Source: Vibrio penaeicida
Lineage (GTDB): Bacteria; Pseudomonadota; Gammaproteobacteria; Enterobacterales; Vibrionaceae
DNA length: 64,000 nt
Assembly (NCBI RefSeq): GCF_019977755.1
Contig: NZ_AP025144.1
Location: 1,798,001 to 1,862,000 of the forward strand
Reading direction: 5' to 3'
The translations under genes were made by a program, and so were the position numbers. Of this stretch, positions 1 through 8,822 are shown piece by piece. Below the pieces are notes generated by a model that was not told where the DNA came from, ran no database searches, and saw only the letters and a program-made list of their open reading frames with translations. Every line of letters begins with the position of its first letter. Within the stretch, counting starts at the first letter, position 1.

Positions 1-875
1 CGATGGCCAACCAATGCCATCTTGTCCGCTTTGCAGATGTCGGGTGGACAGACATCACTTCGACCACAGCGATTACCTCAGAAGTACTAGAGGGCTTAGG
101 TTACGAAACAAGCACACAGCTTCTATCTGTCCCCGTTACATATAACTCGTTAGCCAATAACGACATTGACGTGTTTTTGGGTAACTGGATGCCAACCATG
201 GCGTCAGATGTTGAAAAGTACATGTCTGAAGGCAGTGTGGACATGGTAAAGGTTAACTTAACGGGCGCAAAATATACTCTTGCGGTGAATAAAGCTGCGT
301 TTGATGCAGGCATCAAGAACTTCTCTGACATTGCCAAATACAAACGAGAACTCAAAGGCAAAATCTACGGGATAGAGCCGGGGAATGATGGAAACCGCCT
401 GATTCAAAAAATGATCGATACCGATGCGTATGGATTGAAAGGGTTCAGCCTAGTTGAATCGAGCGAAGCAGGCATGCTTTCTCAAGTTGCACGCAGCATC
501 CGAAGAGATCAATGGATAGTGTTCCTTGGCTGGGCTCCACACCCAATGAACAGCAACTTTGAAATCGATTATCTAGATGGTGGTGATGACTATTTTGGTC
601 CTAATTTTGGCGGCGCGGTGGTCCACACCAATGTACGTCATGGTTACATTCGAGAGTGCCCAAATGTCGGAACCCTCCTGACCAATATTGAATTTAGCTT
701 GGACATGGAAAACGAAGTCATGGGCGCAATACTCGATAAGGGAGAAGACCCTAGAAAAGCAGCTCGTGAATGGTTACAGGCAAATCCGAGTGTATTGGAT
801 ACGTGGCTAAAAGGTGTCTCCACCAAAGACGGGACAGTCGGGTTAGCCGCAGTTAAAGCACATCTGAACATATAA
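1..875 (+). CDS. choX: Choline ABC transporter, periplasmic substrate-binding protein (5' end cut off)
   Basis: Binds choline in the periplasm and delivers it to the ChoWV transporter. The reading frame is open at the window edge. The first in-window ATG (base 3) is internal, because the visible protein starts in the mature domain without a signal peptide. The aromatic cage known for Sinorhizobium ChoX is present: W15, W62, Y91 and W177 have the same spacing (47, 29, 86 residues) as its W43, W90, Y119 and W205. This offset implies about 28 residues are missing upstream. The long GIEPGNDGNRL stretch is also typical. choW and choV follow on the same strand, so this is the first visible gene of a choline uptake operon. 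Specificity for choline over betaine is inferred from the cage. Confidence 0.93.
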   Translation, partial: MANQCHLVRFADVGWTDITSTTAITSEVLEGLGYETSTQLLSVPVTYNSLANNDIDVFLGNWMPTMASDVEKYMSEGSVDMVKVNLTGAKYTLAVNKAAFDAGIKNFSDIAKYKRELKGKIYGIEPGNDGNRLIQKMIDTDAYGLKGFSLVESSEAGMLSQVARSIRRDQWIVFLGWAPHPMNSNFEIDYLDGGDDYFGPNFGGAVVHTNVRHGYIRECPNVGTLLTNIEFSLDMENEVMGAILDKGEDPRKAAREWLQANPSVLDTWLKGVSTKDGTVGLAAVKAHLNI

Positions 876-959
876 CAAATAACAATGAACAGCATGGTAG
901 GAAGGCAGGCGTTTAGCTTTATCTTCCCTCCATCTGTCTATGGATAGCGATGTAGTGTA

Positions 960-1817
960 ATGAATTGGTTTATCGAAAATAAAATACCGTTAGGGTCTTG
1001 GATTGAAGCATTTGTTGATTGGTTAATCGGTCACGCATCAGGCTTTTTTGATGCGATTGCATTCAGTCTGGAATGGATGATTTTACTTGTTGTCGAACTT
1101 TTCCAGTGGTTTCCGCCGTGGTTCTTAATTGCTTTTACCGCTGGCTTAGCGTTTGCCTTACATAGAAGCATCGGTATGTCTGTCTTCATCATTTTCGCGC
1201 TTCTGCTCATATTAAATTTGGGCTACTGGCCAGAAATGATAGAAACGTTCGTATTGGTTTTCTCGGCAACGGCTTTATGTGTCGTCGTCGGGGTTCCGAT
1301 TGGTATTCTTGCCGCCCACAAGCCGTGGCTATATGTAGGTCTACGACCAATATTGGACTTAATGCAGACCATTCCCACCTTTGTGTACTTAATCCCCACA
1401 CTCATATTGTTTGGCTTAGGCGTTGTTCCTGGGCTTATTTCAACCATTATCTTTGCTATAGCCGCACCTATTCGACTGACATATCTCGGTATCATTCGCG
1501 TCCCTGAAGAATTGTTAGAAGCGGGTAAAGCATTTGGTGCAAATCGTAGGCAGCTACTATTTAAAGTTGAATTACCGGCGGCGTTACCCACCATCATGGC
1601 CGGAATTACTCAGTGCATCATGTTATCGCTATCTATGGTGGTTATTGCTGCGCTAGTTGGCGCTGACGGATTAGGAAAACCCGTAATTCGGGCGCTAAAC
1701 ACAGTAAACATTTCTCAAGGTTTCGAGGCTGGGTTAGCCATCGTTTTGGTCGCGATTATTTTAGACCGTCTATGCAAGCAGCCAAAAAGCGTTACTGGCG
1801 GCAGAGAAGAGGGATAA
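960..1817 (+). CDS. choW: Choline ABC transporter, inner-membrane permease
   Basis: A 285-residue integral membrane protein of the binding-protein-dependent permease family (ProW/OpuAB/ChoW type). Several hydrophobic segments are evident, starting near residues 35-70 and continuing through 85-160. The cytoplasmic EAA loop that contacts the ATPase is at about residues 180-212 (EAGKAFGANRRQLLFKVELP). It forms the channel for choline captured by ChoX. It starts 84 bases after choX with only a weak ribosome binding site, and choV begins 3 bases after its stop, which implies co-transcription. Full length for the family. Confidence 0.92.
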   Translation: MNWFIENKIPLGSWIEAFVDWLIGHASGFFDAIAFSLEWMILLVVELFQWFPPWFLIAFTAGLAFALHRSIGMSVFIIFALLLILNLGYWPEMIETFVLVFSATALCVVVGVPIGILAAHKPWLYVGLRPILDLMQTIPTFVYLIPTLILFGLGVVPGLISTIIFAIAAPIRLTYLGIIRVPEELLEAGKAFGANRRQLLFKVELPAALPTIMAGITQCIMLSLSMVVIAALVGADGLGKPVIRALNTVNISQGFEAGLAIVLVAIILDRLCKQPKSVTGGREEG

Positions 1818-1820
1818 ACA

Positions 1821-3023
1821 ATGGCATCAGTCACTATTAAAAATCTGGACATCATTTTTGGTCAAAACGATCTCGATAGAACCTTAGAAATGCTAGACCA
1901 AGGAAAAACGCGACAAGAAATCTCAAACGAAACTGGGGATATTGTGGGCGTACACAATGCCAGTTTGGAAGTTAAAGAAGGCGAAATCTGCGTTCTTATG
2001 GGGCTTTCAGGATCTGGGAAGTCCAGTTTACTACGCGCAATAAATGGTCTGAATACAACGACTCGCGGCGAGCTTGTTGTTGAATACGACGGTGAACAAA
2101 CCGATATTGCTACTTGCGATAGAGATACGCTCAGAACCATTCGTGCTAACTGTGTATCCATGGTTTTCCAAAAATTTGCATTAATGCCTTGGTTAACGGT
2201 TGTTGAAAACGTGGCATTTGGACTGGAAATGAAAGGCATCGCTAAAGGGGTTCGTATCTCTAAAGCGATGGAACAACTCGAGATGGTTGGGCTGGCAGAG
2301 TGGTCCGAAAAATATCCGCATGAGTTATCCGGTGGAATGCAGCAGCGAGTGGGTTTAGCTCGCGCTTTCTCAATGGACGCTGATGTCCTGCTGATGGACG
2401 AACCTTTCTCTGCGCTCGATCCTCTTATTCGGAACCAACTCCAAGATGAATTGTTAGAACTCCAAACGCGCCTAAAGAAAACCATCATTTTTGTCAGCCA
2501 TGATTTGGATGAAGCGCTAAAACTGGGCACTAACATCGCCATTATGGAATCGGCTCGGATTATTCAGCAAGGCAAACCAGAAGATATCGTGTTGCGTCCA
2601 TCCACCGAATATGTCCGTGAGTTCGTTGCTCACACCAACCCTTTAAATGTTCTTTGTGGTGAGTCGTTAATGACGCCGGCAAAAGAGCTCGCAGTTAATG
2701 ATGATCGGTATTACCTCGATCACGAGAAAAGAAGCTGGGTTACGGTGTCACTAAAAGGAGAGGTTATGTCCGCCGGCAGTCAACATGCGGGGGATATTCA
2801 TCTACTGAAGTGGAATCAGGAAGTCGATATCGAAGCGTTGTCGGTCGAGAGTCTCGTTGTTGCAAGTCCAAGCATCACAATGAGAGAAGCACTAGAAATA
2901 CGTTATCGAACGGGTCGTCCAATCGTTATAGAAGAGAATGGACGTATTTGTGGCGTGCTGTCAGACAAAGACTTCTATCACGCTTTGCTGGGAAAACATT
3001 TCAGCCAAGTGTCCGAAGGATAA
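1821..3023 (+). CDS. choV: Choline ABC transporter, ATP-binding protein
   Basis: A 400-residue ATPase energising choline import. Visible motifs in order are Walker A (GLSGSGKSS, near residue 60), the Q-loop (VFQKFALMPW), the ABC signature (LSGGMQQRVG), Walker B (DVLLMDEPFSALD) and the switch histidine (FVSHD). The C-terminal 120 residues form a CBS-like regulatory region (ITMREALEIRYRTGRPIVI, then GVLSDKDF), as in ProV/OpuAA-type ATPases. The gene lies 3 bases downstream of choW. gbcB starts 55 bases further on, so transport and the betaine demethylase reductase probably share a transcript. Confidence 0.93.
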   Translation: MASVTIKNLDIIFGQNDLDRTLEMLDQGKTRQEISNETGDIVGVHNASLEVKEGEICVLMGLSGSGKSSLLRAINGLNTTTRGELVVEYDGEQTDIATCDRDTLRTIRANCVSMVFQKFALMPWLTVVENVAFGLEMKGIAKGVRISKAMEQLEMVGLAEWSEKYPHELSGGMQQRVGLARAFSMDADVLLMDEPFSALDPLIRNQLQDELLELQTRLKKTIIFVSHDLDEALKLGTNIAIMESARIIQQGKPEDIVLRPSTEYVREFVAHTNPLNVLCGESLMTPAKELAVNDDRYYLDHEKRSWVTVSLKGEVMSAGSQHAGDIHLLKWNQEVDIEALSVESLVVASPSITMREALEIRYRTGRPIVIEENGRICGVLSDKDFYHALLGKHFSQVSEG

Positions 3024-3078
3024 TAAGACAATACAACCACCAACGTTAAACACAGAGTGATTAGAAAGGAGTCGCACC

Positions 3079-4188
3079 ATGACCGTGATCGATGAGAATC
3101 CAGTTAACCTAAGCCCAGTCAACACTCAAACTTGGGTTAATGGTCGTCATATGGTTCGTTGTGTAAAAGTGATTCAAGAAACGCATGATGTGAAAACATT
3201 CTGTTTCATGAGTCAGAGCCCTATTATGTTCTTTTTCAAACCGGGTCAATTTGTCACGCTAGAGCTTGAAATAGACGAAGAACAAGTGATGAGAAGCTAT
3301 ACGATCTCGTCTTCTCCGTCTGTACCTTATAGCTTTTCAATAACAGTAAAGCGCGTGAAAGGTGGGAAAGTTTCTAATTGGCTGCACGATAATATGATGG
3401 TGGAAAGCGAGCTAGCGGTTCACGGACCGGTAGGTAACTTTAACTGTATTGATCAAACCGCAGATAAGGTGCTGCTATTGTCCGGTGGCGTTGGTGTGAC
3501 TCCCTTAATGTCGATGGCACGTTGGTGGTTTGATACTAACGGCAATGTAGATATGAAGTTTGTCCACAGCGCGCAGACTCCGAAAGACATCATTTATCAC
3601 CGCGAACTGGAATTTATGGATTCGCGGATCGATAACTTTGAATTGGCGATAATTTGTGAAAGGCAAAACATTGGCGATAGCTGGATGGGATTTCGTGGCT
3701 ATTTATCCAAGGAAACTCTCCAATTGATTGCCCCCGATTTTCAGGACAGATACGTGTTTTGTTGTGGACCTACACCTTACATGAATGCGGTAAAAAAGAT
3801 CCTTCAAGTACTGAATTTTCCAATGGAAAACTATTTCGAAGAAAGCTTTGGTGCGCCACCGGAAGAAGCCAAAGAAGAGGCATTAGAATCGGCTGAGCAT
3901 GCTTTGCTTCAACCGGATGATACCAATCTATTTGAAGTCTTATTTGAGGATGCAGATAGAAGCGCCAAGATTACCGCAGAAGATACATTGTTATCCGCGG
4001 CCTCGAAAGCTGGGCTACATATCCCAAAAGCCTGTGGAATGGGGATCTGCGGTACATGTAAAGTCAAATTGGTTTCAGGTGAAGTGGAAATGAATCACAA
4101 CGGCGGGATTACGGAAGATGACGAGAATGATGGATACATTCTGAGTTGTTGTTCCACACCGAAGAGCCATGTCGTTATCAAAACATAA
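3079..4188 (+). CDS. gbcB: Glycine betaine demethylase (monooxygenase), reductase subunit
   Basis: Passes electrons from NAD(P)H to the Rieske oxygenase GbcA, which converts glycine betaine to dimethylglycine plus formaldehyde. The 369-residue protein has an FAD-binding domain (RSYTISSSPS, about residue 73), an NAD-binding domain (GGVGVTPLMSMARWW near 135; CCGPTPYM near 229) and a C-terminal plant-type ferredoxin domain with the [2Fe-2S] cysteines (CGMGICGTC, about residues 317-325, and CC near 354). A clear AAGGAG lies ahead of the ATG. Its partner gbcA is about 20 kb away at the other end of the cluster, whereas in Pseudomonas the two are neighbours. A strong terminator follows. Confidence 0.9.
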   Translation: MTVIDENPVNLSPVNTQTWVNGRHMVRCVKVIQETHDVKTFCFMSQSPIMFFFKPGQFVTLELEIDEEQVMRSYTISSSPSVPYSFSITVKRVKGGKVSNWLHDNMMVESELAVHGPVGNFNCIDQTADKVLLLSGGVGVTPLMSMARWWFDTNGNVDMKFVHSAQTPKDIIYHRELEFMDSRIDNFELAIICERQNIGDSWMGFRGYLSKETLQLIAPDFQDRYVFCCGPTPYMNAVKKILQVLNFPMENYFEESFGAPPEEAKEEALESAEHALLQPDDTNLFEVLFEDADRSAKITAEDTLLSAASKAGLHIPKACGMGICGTCKVKLVSGEVEMNHNGGITEDDENDGYILSCCSTPKSHVVIKT

Positions 4189-4192
4189 TTTG

Positions 4193-4240
4193 TTTGACCG
4201 AGTATTTGTTTAACTGAGTATTTGTGTGACCGAGCATTAA
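4193..4240 (+). repeat. Three tandem 16-bp imperfect repeats
   Basis: Three consecutive units, TTTGACCGAGTATTTG, TTTAACTGAGTATTTG and TGTGACCGAGCATTAA, begin 5 bases after the gbcB stop codon. The shared core is GA/AC-CGAGTATT. Whether this is a protein-binding array or a slippage product is unknown. Confidence 0.75.
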
Positions 4241-4328
4241 TCGACACTTGTATAAACTAACTTCGTTGACACGCGAAATTACAGGGATGTTCATTAAGCT
4301 ACGCTTTGTCGGGAAGCCATTGGTCATT

Positions 4329-4353
4329 AGGTTAGCTGCGCTAACCTTTTTTT
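4329..4353 (+). terminator. Rho-independent terminator after gbcB
   Basis: An 8-bp stem (AGGTTAGC/GCTAACCT) with a TGC loop is followed by a run of T (4347-4353). It ends the cho-gbcB unit. Confidence 0.9.
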
Positions 4354-4570
4354 ATGCCCACCAATTAAGACTTTTAGTCCGCAGAAATTCAGTCGTTTTT
4401 GGCGTCGTAAATAGAATAATTGTCGACGTAAAAAAGCATCATCCCCAACCCTGTGCTCGCTAGTATCAACCCATACAAACAATCCGCGCAAAACCCGCGT
4501 GGAAAAAAGCCTCAGCTCGAAAAATTAGACTTTCCCTGAGTGCGATGAATGATTTGAATGGAGAGAAAGC

Positions 4571-5824
4571 ATGTTCAACCGTAAGGATACTGTGAAAGGG
4601 TTTGACGATGAGATTTGGAACGCGATAGAAGCCGAAACGGACCGTCAGCACCACCACGTGGAATTGATCGCATCAGAAAACTACACCAGTCAAAGGGTGA
4701 TGGAAGCGCAAGGCACACAACTCACTAATAAATACGCCGAAGGCTACCCTGCAAAACGCTATTACGGTGGCTGTGAACATGTAGACGTCGTGGAATCCAT
4801 TGCGATTGAACGAGCAAAGCAGCTCTTTGGAGCGGACTACGCGAACGTACAGCCACACTCTGGCTCTCAAGCGAATTCAGCCGTTTACATGGCGCTGTTA
4901 AACCCAGGTGACACCGTATTGGGGATGAGCCTCGCTCATGGCGGGCATTTAACCCATGGCGCGAAAGTCAGTTTTTCTGGTAAACAATATCACTCCGTTC
5001 AATATGGCTTAAACGAAGAAACAGGTGAAATTGACTACGACCAAGTTCAAGCATTGGCTTCTGAGCATCAACCAAAAATGATCGTTGCAGGCTTTTCCGC
5101 TTATTCACGAGTGGTGGACTGGGAAAGATTCCGCAAAATAGCCGATTCGGTAGGCGCGTACTTGATGGTGGACATGGCTCATGTTGCAGGCTTAATCGTC
5201 ACTGGTGAATACCCGAACCCCGTACCGTTTGCCGATGTCGTCACAACAACTACGCACAAAACATTACGTGGGCCGCGTGGCGGGTTGATCCTTTGCCGTA
5301 AAAACGAAGCGCTAGAAAAGAAACTGAATTCAGCGGTTTTTCCCGGTGGGCAAGGTGGCCCGTTAATGCATGTGATTGCGGCTAAAGCCGTCGCCTTCAA
5401 AGAAGCGATGTCGGAGGATTTTGCTAGCTACCAACGCCAAGTTGTGAAAAACGCTCTGGTAATGGCAGAGGTTTTTCAGCAACGAGATTACGAAGTGATT
5501 TCAGGTGGAACAGACAACCATTTGTTTTTATTAAGCCTAGTAAGCAAAGGTTTAACGGGGAAAGCGGCGGATGAAGCACTAAGCCGAGCCAATATCACTG
5601 TGAACAAAAATGCAGTACCGAATGACCCTCAGTCACCATTCGTGACGAGCGGCCTGAGAATAGGAACCCCAGCGGTTACAACGCGAGGCTTTAAAGAGCA
5701 AGAAGTGGCACTACTGGCAAACTGGATATGCGACATTCTCGATAATATCGAGTCCGATGTTGTCGTCCAAGAAGTGAAAGAGCAGGTAGAAAAGCTTTGT
5801 TCTGAGCATCCGGTTTATCGCTAG
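4571..5824 (+). CDS. glyA: Serine hydroxymethyltransferase
   Basis: A PLP enzyme interconverting glycine and serine with 5,10-methylene-tetrahydrofolate. Here it probably works in the catabolic direction, turning glycine from sarcosine into serine. The length (417 residues) is normal. The signatures are clear: [12 protein letters not shown] near the N-terminus, the YYGGCEHVD segment, and the PLP lysine in [14 protein letters not shown] near residue 229. A GGAGAG ribosome binding site sits about 8 bases before the ATG. It is followed 27 bases later by sdaA, and the pair converts glycine to pyruvate. As it lies in the betaine cluster it is likely a dedicated paralogue, with a housekeeping glyA elsewhere (inference). 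Confidence 0.95.
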   Translation: MFNRKDTVKGFDDEIWNAIEAETDRQHHHVELIASENYTSQRVMEAQGTQLTNKYAEGYPAKRYYGGCEHVDVVESIAIERAKQLFGADYANVQPHSGSQANSAVYMALLNPGDTVLGMSLAHGGHLTHGAKVSFSGKQYHSVQYGLNEETGEIDYDQVQALASEHQPKMIVAGFSAYSRVVDWERFRKIADSVGAYLMVDMAHVAGLIVTGEYPNPVPFADVVTTTTHKTLRGPRGGLILCRKNEALEKKLNSAVFPGGQGGPLMHVIAAKAVAFKEAMSEDFASYQRQVVKNALVMAEVFQQRDYEVISGGTDNHLFLLSLVSKGLTGKAADEALSRANITVNKNAVPNDPQSPFVTSGLRIGTPAVTTRGFKEQEVALLANWICDILDNIESDVVVQEVKEQVEKLCSEHPVYR

Positions 5825-5851
5825 CAAAGGCGATTCAATAGGTACGGCATT

Positions 5852-7225
5852 ATGGCAATCAGTATATTCGACATGTTTAAGATAGGTGTGGGACCGTCCA
5901 GCTCCCATACCGTGGGACCGATGAAAGCGGCCAACATGTTTGTGGAGGAACTCGCGCAGCAAAACGTCATCGATTCAGTGGAAGAGATCCAATGTGAGTT
6001 GTTCGGATCATTAGGTGCAACAGGGAAAGGGCACAGTACCGATACGGCCGTGAAAATTGGTTTAGAGGGCTACACACCAGAGTTGGTTCAATCGGAAGAA
6101 ATTGAGGCTCGTATTCGTTCTATTACTGCAACCGAGTTGATTTTTCTAAACCAAGACAAATGGATTCGTTTTTTTGAAGAAAAACATATGCTTTTCAAAG
6201 GTGAGGAGATCTTGCCTGGGCACTCTAACGCGATGACGCTAACAGCCAGCAACGCGGAAGGCACCGTTATTAATAGCAAGACCTATTACTCCGTTGGCGG
6301 TGGGTTTGTTATTGAGCAAGGGAAAGAAAACTCGGTTTTCAACGTTCAAGCTGCACCTATTCCATACCCGTTTAATACAGCAGAACAGCTGCTTACCATC
6401 TGCAATAAAACTGGGCACCCGATACATAAAATTATGCTCGCAAACGAATGTGCGTTTCGTGATGAAGTGAGCGTACTGGATGGTATTAATGAAATCTGGG
6501 GTGTCATGACAAGTTGCATCGACAGAGGGCTAACCAAAGATGGGATTCTTCCTGGTGGGTTATCGGTTAAGCGGCGCGCACCTCAAATGCATCGCGACCT
6601 GTGCGACATGAATCAAGAAACCGGAATTCGGCATCTAGATTCTATGGCGTGGGTAAACCTGTACGCCATATCGGTTAACGAAGAAAACGCAGCCGGTGGC
6701 AAAGTAGTAACAGCGCCCACTAACGGCGCAGCAGGCATAATTCCCGCGGTAATTAAATATTACCTAGAGTTTTGCAATGGTAACGAAGCAGGTGTTATTC
6801 GGTTTCTTTTGAGTGCTGCAGCTATTGGCATGCTATGCAAAACCAACGCCTCTATCTCAGGTGCAGAAGTTGGGTGCCAAGGCGAAGTGGGGTCGGCATG
6901 TGCAATGGCTGCTGCGGGGTTAGCAGAAGCGGTTGGGGCAACCCCCGAGCAAGTTGAAAACGCGGCGGAAATTGGGATGGAACATAACCTAGGCTTAACG
7001 TGCGACCCAGTTGGAGGACTTGTTCAAGTACCGTGTATTGAACGCAACGCCATGGCAGCGGTGAAAGCGATTAACGCTGTATCCATGGCGTTGAAAGGTG
7101 ATGGTAGCCATTTTGTCTCTCTCGATACCGCGATTAAAACCATGAGAGATACTGGAAAAGATATGTTGGATAAGTACAAAGAAACGTCACGTGGTGGCTT
7201 AGCCGTCAACGTCATTGAATGTTAG
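5852..7225 (+). CDS. sdaA: L-serine ammonia-lyase (iron-sulfur, single chain)
   Basis: Deaminates L-serine to pyruvate and ammonia, the last step of the pathway in this window. The 457-residue single-chain form fuses beta and alpha domains. The [12 protein letters not shown] motif is near the N-terminus. The [4Fe-4S] cysteines lie in the C-terminal half ([19 protein letters not shown], then [10 protein letters not shown]). The protein ends in NVIEC; a C-terminal cysteine reaching into the active site is known for this family. It lies 27 bases after glyA and 40 bases before soxB, probably in one operon. Confidence 0.94.
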   Translation: MAISIFDMFKIGVGPSSSHTVGPMKAANMFVEELAQQNVIDSVEEIQCELFGSLGATGKGHSTDTAVKIGLEGYTPELVQSEEIEARIRSITATELIFLNQDKWIRFFEEKHMLFKGEEILPGHSNAMTLTASNAEGTVINSKTYYSVGGGFVIEQGKENSVFNVQAAPIPYPFNTAEQLLTICNKTGHPIHKIMLANECAFRDEVSVLDGINEIWGVMTSCIDRGLTKDGILPGGLSVKRRAPQMHRDLCDMNQETGIRHLDSMAWVNLYAISVNEENAAGGKVVTAPTNGAAGIIPAVIKYYLEFCNGNEAGVIRFLLSAAAIGMLCKTNASISGAEVGCQGEVGSACAMAAAGLAEAVGATPEQVENAAEIGMEHNLGLTCDPVGGLVQVPCIERNAMAAVKAINAVSMALKGDGSHFVSLDTAIKTMRDTGKDMLDKYKETSRGGLAVNVIEC

Positions 7226-7265
7226 TCAGACACAGTTGTGACTGCGTAGTAGAAAGGAATCAACA

Positions 7266-8516
7266 ATGAGCAAATATTCAGGATTCGGTTTGTTCAAGCA
7301 TGCTCTTACTTACCATGAAAACTGGCAGCGTGTTTGGCGCAATCCAAAGCCTAAAAAGGCTTACGATGTGATCATCGTAGGCGGTGGTGGTCATGGTTTG
7401 GCGACAGCTTATTATCTGGCAAAAAATCACGGAGTAAAAAATATCGCTGTGGTTGAAAAAGGATACTTAGGTGGTGGTAACACAGCACGAAACACCACGA
7501 TTGTACGTTCAAATTACCTTTGGGATGAAGCGGCAAAGCTGTATGAACATGCTATGAAGCTATGGGAAGGTTTGTCAGTCGATTTGAATTACAACCTAAT
7601 GTTCAGCCAACGAGGCGTACTGAACTTGGGTCATACCCTTCAAGACATGAGAGATATTGAGAGAAGAGTGAACGCCAATCGCCTAAACGGAATAGACGGC
7701 GAGGTGCTTAACCGAGACCAAGTGCAAGAAATGGTGCCCATTCTGGATTGCTCAGACAACGCTCGGTATCCCGTTTTGGGCGCAAGTTGGCAACCGAGAG
7801 GCGGTACGGCGCGTCACGATGCCGTTGCATGGGGGTTTGCTCGCGCCGCCGACAAGCTGGGTGTCGATCTTATCCAGCAAACGGAAGTCACCGACATAAG
7901 GGTTCAAGATGGTCGTGTCGTTGGCGTGGAAACATCAAACGGATTTATTGGTGCAAACAAGGTTGGTTGCGTGGCATCTGGGAATTCTGGTGTGTTAGCC
8001 AATATGGTGGGTTTGTCTCTTCCACTGGAATCTCACCCTCTTCAGGCGATGGTTTCTGAGCCATTGAAACCAGTGCTCGACACCGTTGTGATGTCTAATC
8101 ATGTCCATGGCTACATGAGCCAATCGGATAAAGGTGATTTGGTCATAGGTGCGGGTATAGACAGCTACTTAGGCTACGGGCAAAGAGGGTCATTTTCGGT
8201 AATCGAACACACTATTTCTGCCATTAAGGAAATGTTCCCAATTGTTAGCCGAGTGAGGTTAAACCGTCACTGGGGAGGGATCGTTGATACCTGTCCAGAT
8301 GCCTGTCCCATTATCAGTAAAACACCGATCAAAGGTTTGTATTTTAACTGCGGTTGGGGAACAGGAGGCTTTAAAGCAACACCAGGGTCGGGGCATGTTT
8401 TTGCTCATACAATCGCGTATGACGATCCACATCCATTAGCAAAACCGTTCGCGATGGATCGTTTTGTATCAGGGTATTTGATTGATGAACATGGCGCTGC
8501 AGGTGTCGCGCACTAG
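7266..8516 (+). CDS. soxB: Sarcosine oxidase, beta subunit
   Basis: The flavin subunit of heterotetrameric sarcosine oxidase, which demethylates sarcosine to glycine and yields methylene-tetrahydrofolate or formaldehyde plus hydrogen peroxide. The 416-residue DAO-family protein has an N-terminal dinucleotide-binding motif ([19 protein letters not shown], about residues 33-51). The histidine in [12 protein letters not shown] (about residue 180) corresponds to the residue that binds FMN covalently in characterised enzymes. It is preceded by AAAGGA at a good distance. soxD follows after 9 bases. Confidence 0.95.
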   Translation: MSKYSGFGLFKHALTYHENWQRVWRNPKPKKAYDVIIVGGGGHGLATAYYLAKNHGVKNIAVVEKGYLGGGNTARNTTIVRSNYLWDEAAKLYEHAMKLWEGLSVDLNYNLMFSQRGVLNLGHTLQDMRDIERRVNANRLNGIDGEVLNRDQVQEMVPILDCSDNARYPVLGASWQPRGGTARHDAVAWGFARAADKLGVDLIQQTEVTDIRVQDGRVVGVETSNGFIGANKVGCVASGNSGVLANMVGLSLPLESHPLQAMVSEPLKPVLDTVVMSNHVHGYMSQSDKGDLVIGAGIDSYLGYGQRGSFSVIEHTISAIKEMFPIVSRVRLNRHWGGIVDTCPDACPIISKTPIKGLYFNCGWGTGGFKATPGSGHVFAHTIAYDDPHPLAKPFAMDRFVSGYLIDEHGAAGVAH

Positions 8517-8525
8517 GAGCTAATT

Positions 8526-8822
8526 ATGTTGCACTTGTATTGTCCTTACTGTCAGGAACATCGTGAAGAAGAAGAGTTTTCTTATGCTGGAGAGGCGCAC
8601 ATCGAGCGCCCACTCGACCCTGCGTCGCTAAGTGATAAAGAATGGGGGGAATACTTATTCCACCGTAAAAATCCGAAAGGGTTGCATCATGAAATGTGGT
8701 TCCATGCCACAGGGTGTAGAAAGTTTTTCAACGTAACGCGAGACACGGTCTCATACGAGATTGTTGAAGTCTACGAAATGGGGCAGTCGCCTAAGCAATC
8801 TACGTCGGAGGTACAGGAATGA
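8526..8822 (+). CDS. soxD: Sarcosine oxidase, delta subunit
   Basis: The small zinc-binding subunit (98 residues) of heterotetrameric sarcosine oxidase. The N-terminal CPYCQEHREEEEFSY motif supplies metal ligands, with a further cysteine in HATGCRKFFN. An AGGAGC ribosome binding site overlaps the end of soxB. The stop codon overlaps the soxA start as ATGA, so the two are translationally coupled. Confidence 0.94.
   Translation: MLHLYCPYCQEHREEEEFSYAGEAHIERPLDPASLSDKEWGEYLFHRKNPKGLHHEMWFHATGCRKFFNVTRDTVSYEIVEVYEMGQSPKQSTSEVQE

Larger units (their letters stand above)
4189..4570. other. Intergenic region gbcB-glyA
   Basis: This 382-base stretch holds three imperfect 16-bp tandem repeats, then a rho-independent terminator, then about 215 bases of A/T-rich leader that should contain the glyA promoter. 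No convincing -35/-10 pair or glycine-riboswitch aptamer was recognised by eye. An open frame of 71 codons (4248-4463) runs straight through the terminator and is not accepted as a gene. Confidence 0.6.

Noticed and set aside
1862..2542. 226-codon open frame antisense to choV
   Set aside because: It is fully inside a clear ABC ATPase gene on the other strand, with no ribosome binding site and an unnatural serine/arginine-rich composition.
4193..4240. Short direct repeats as a CRISPR array (also 54481-54560)
   Set aside because: The units are contiguous and imperfect without spacers, and no cas gene is present.
4248..4463. 71-codon open frame between gbcB and glyA
   Set aside because: It runs through a strong rho-independent terminator and has no ribosome binding site.
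4354..4570. Possible glycine riboswitch before glyA
   Set aside because: Considered because of the pathway, but the conserved tandem aptamer core could not be found by eye.
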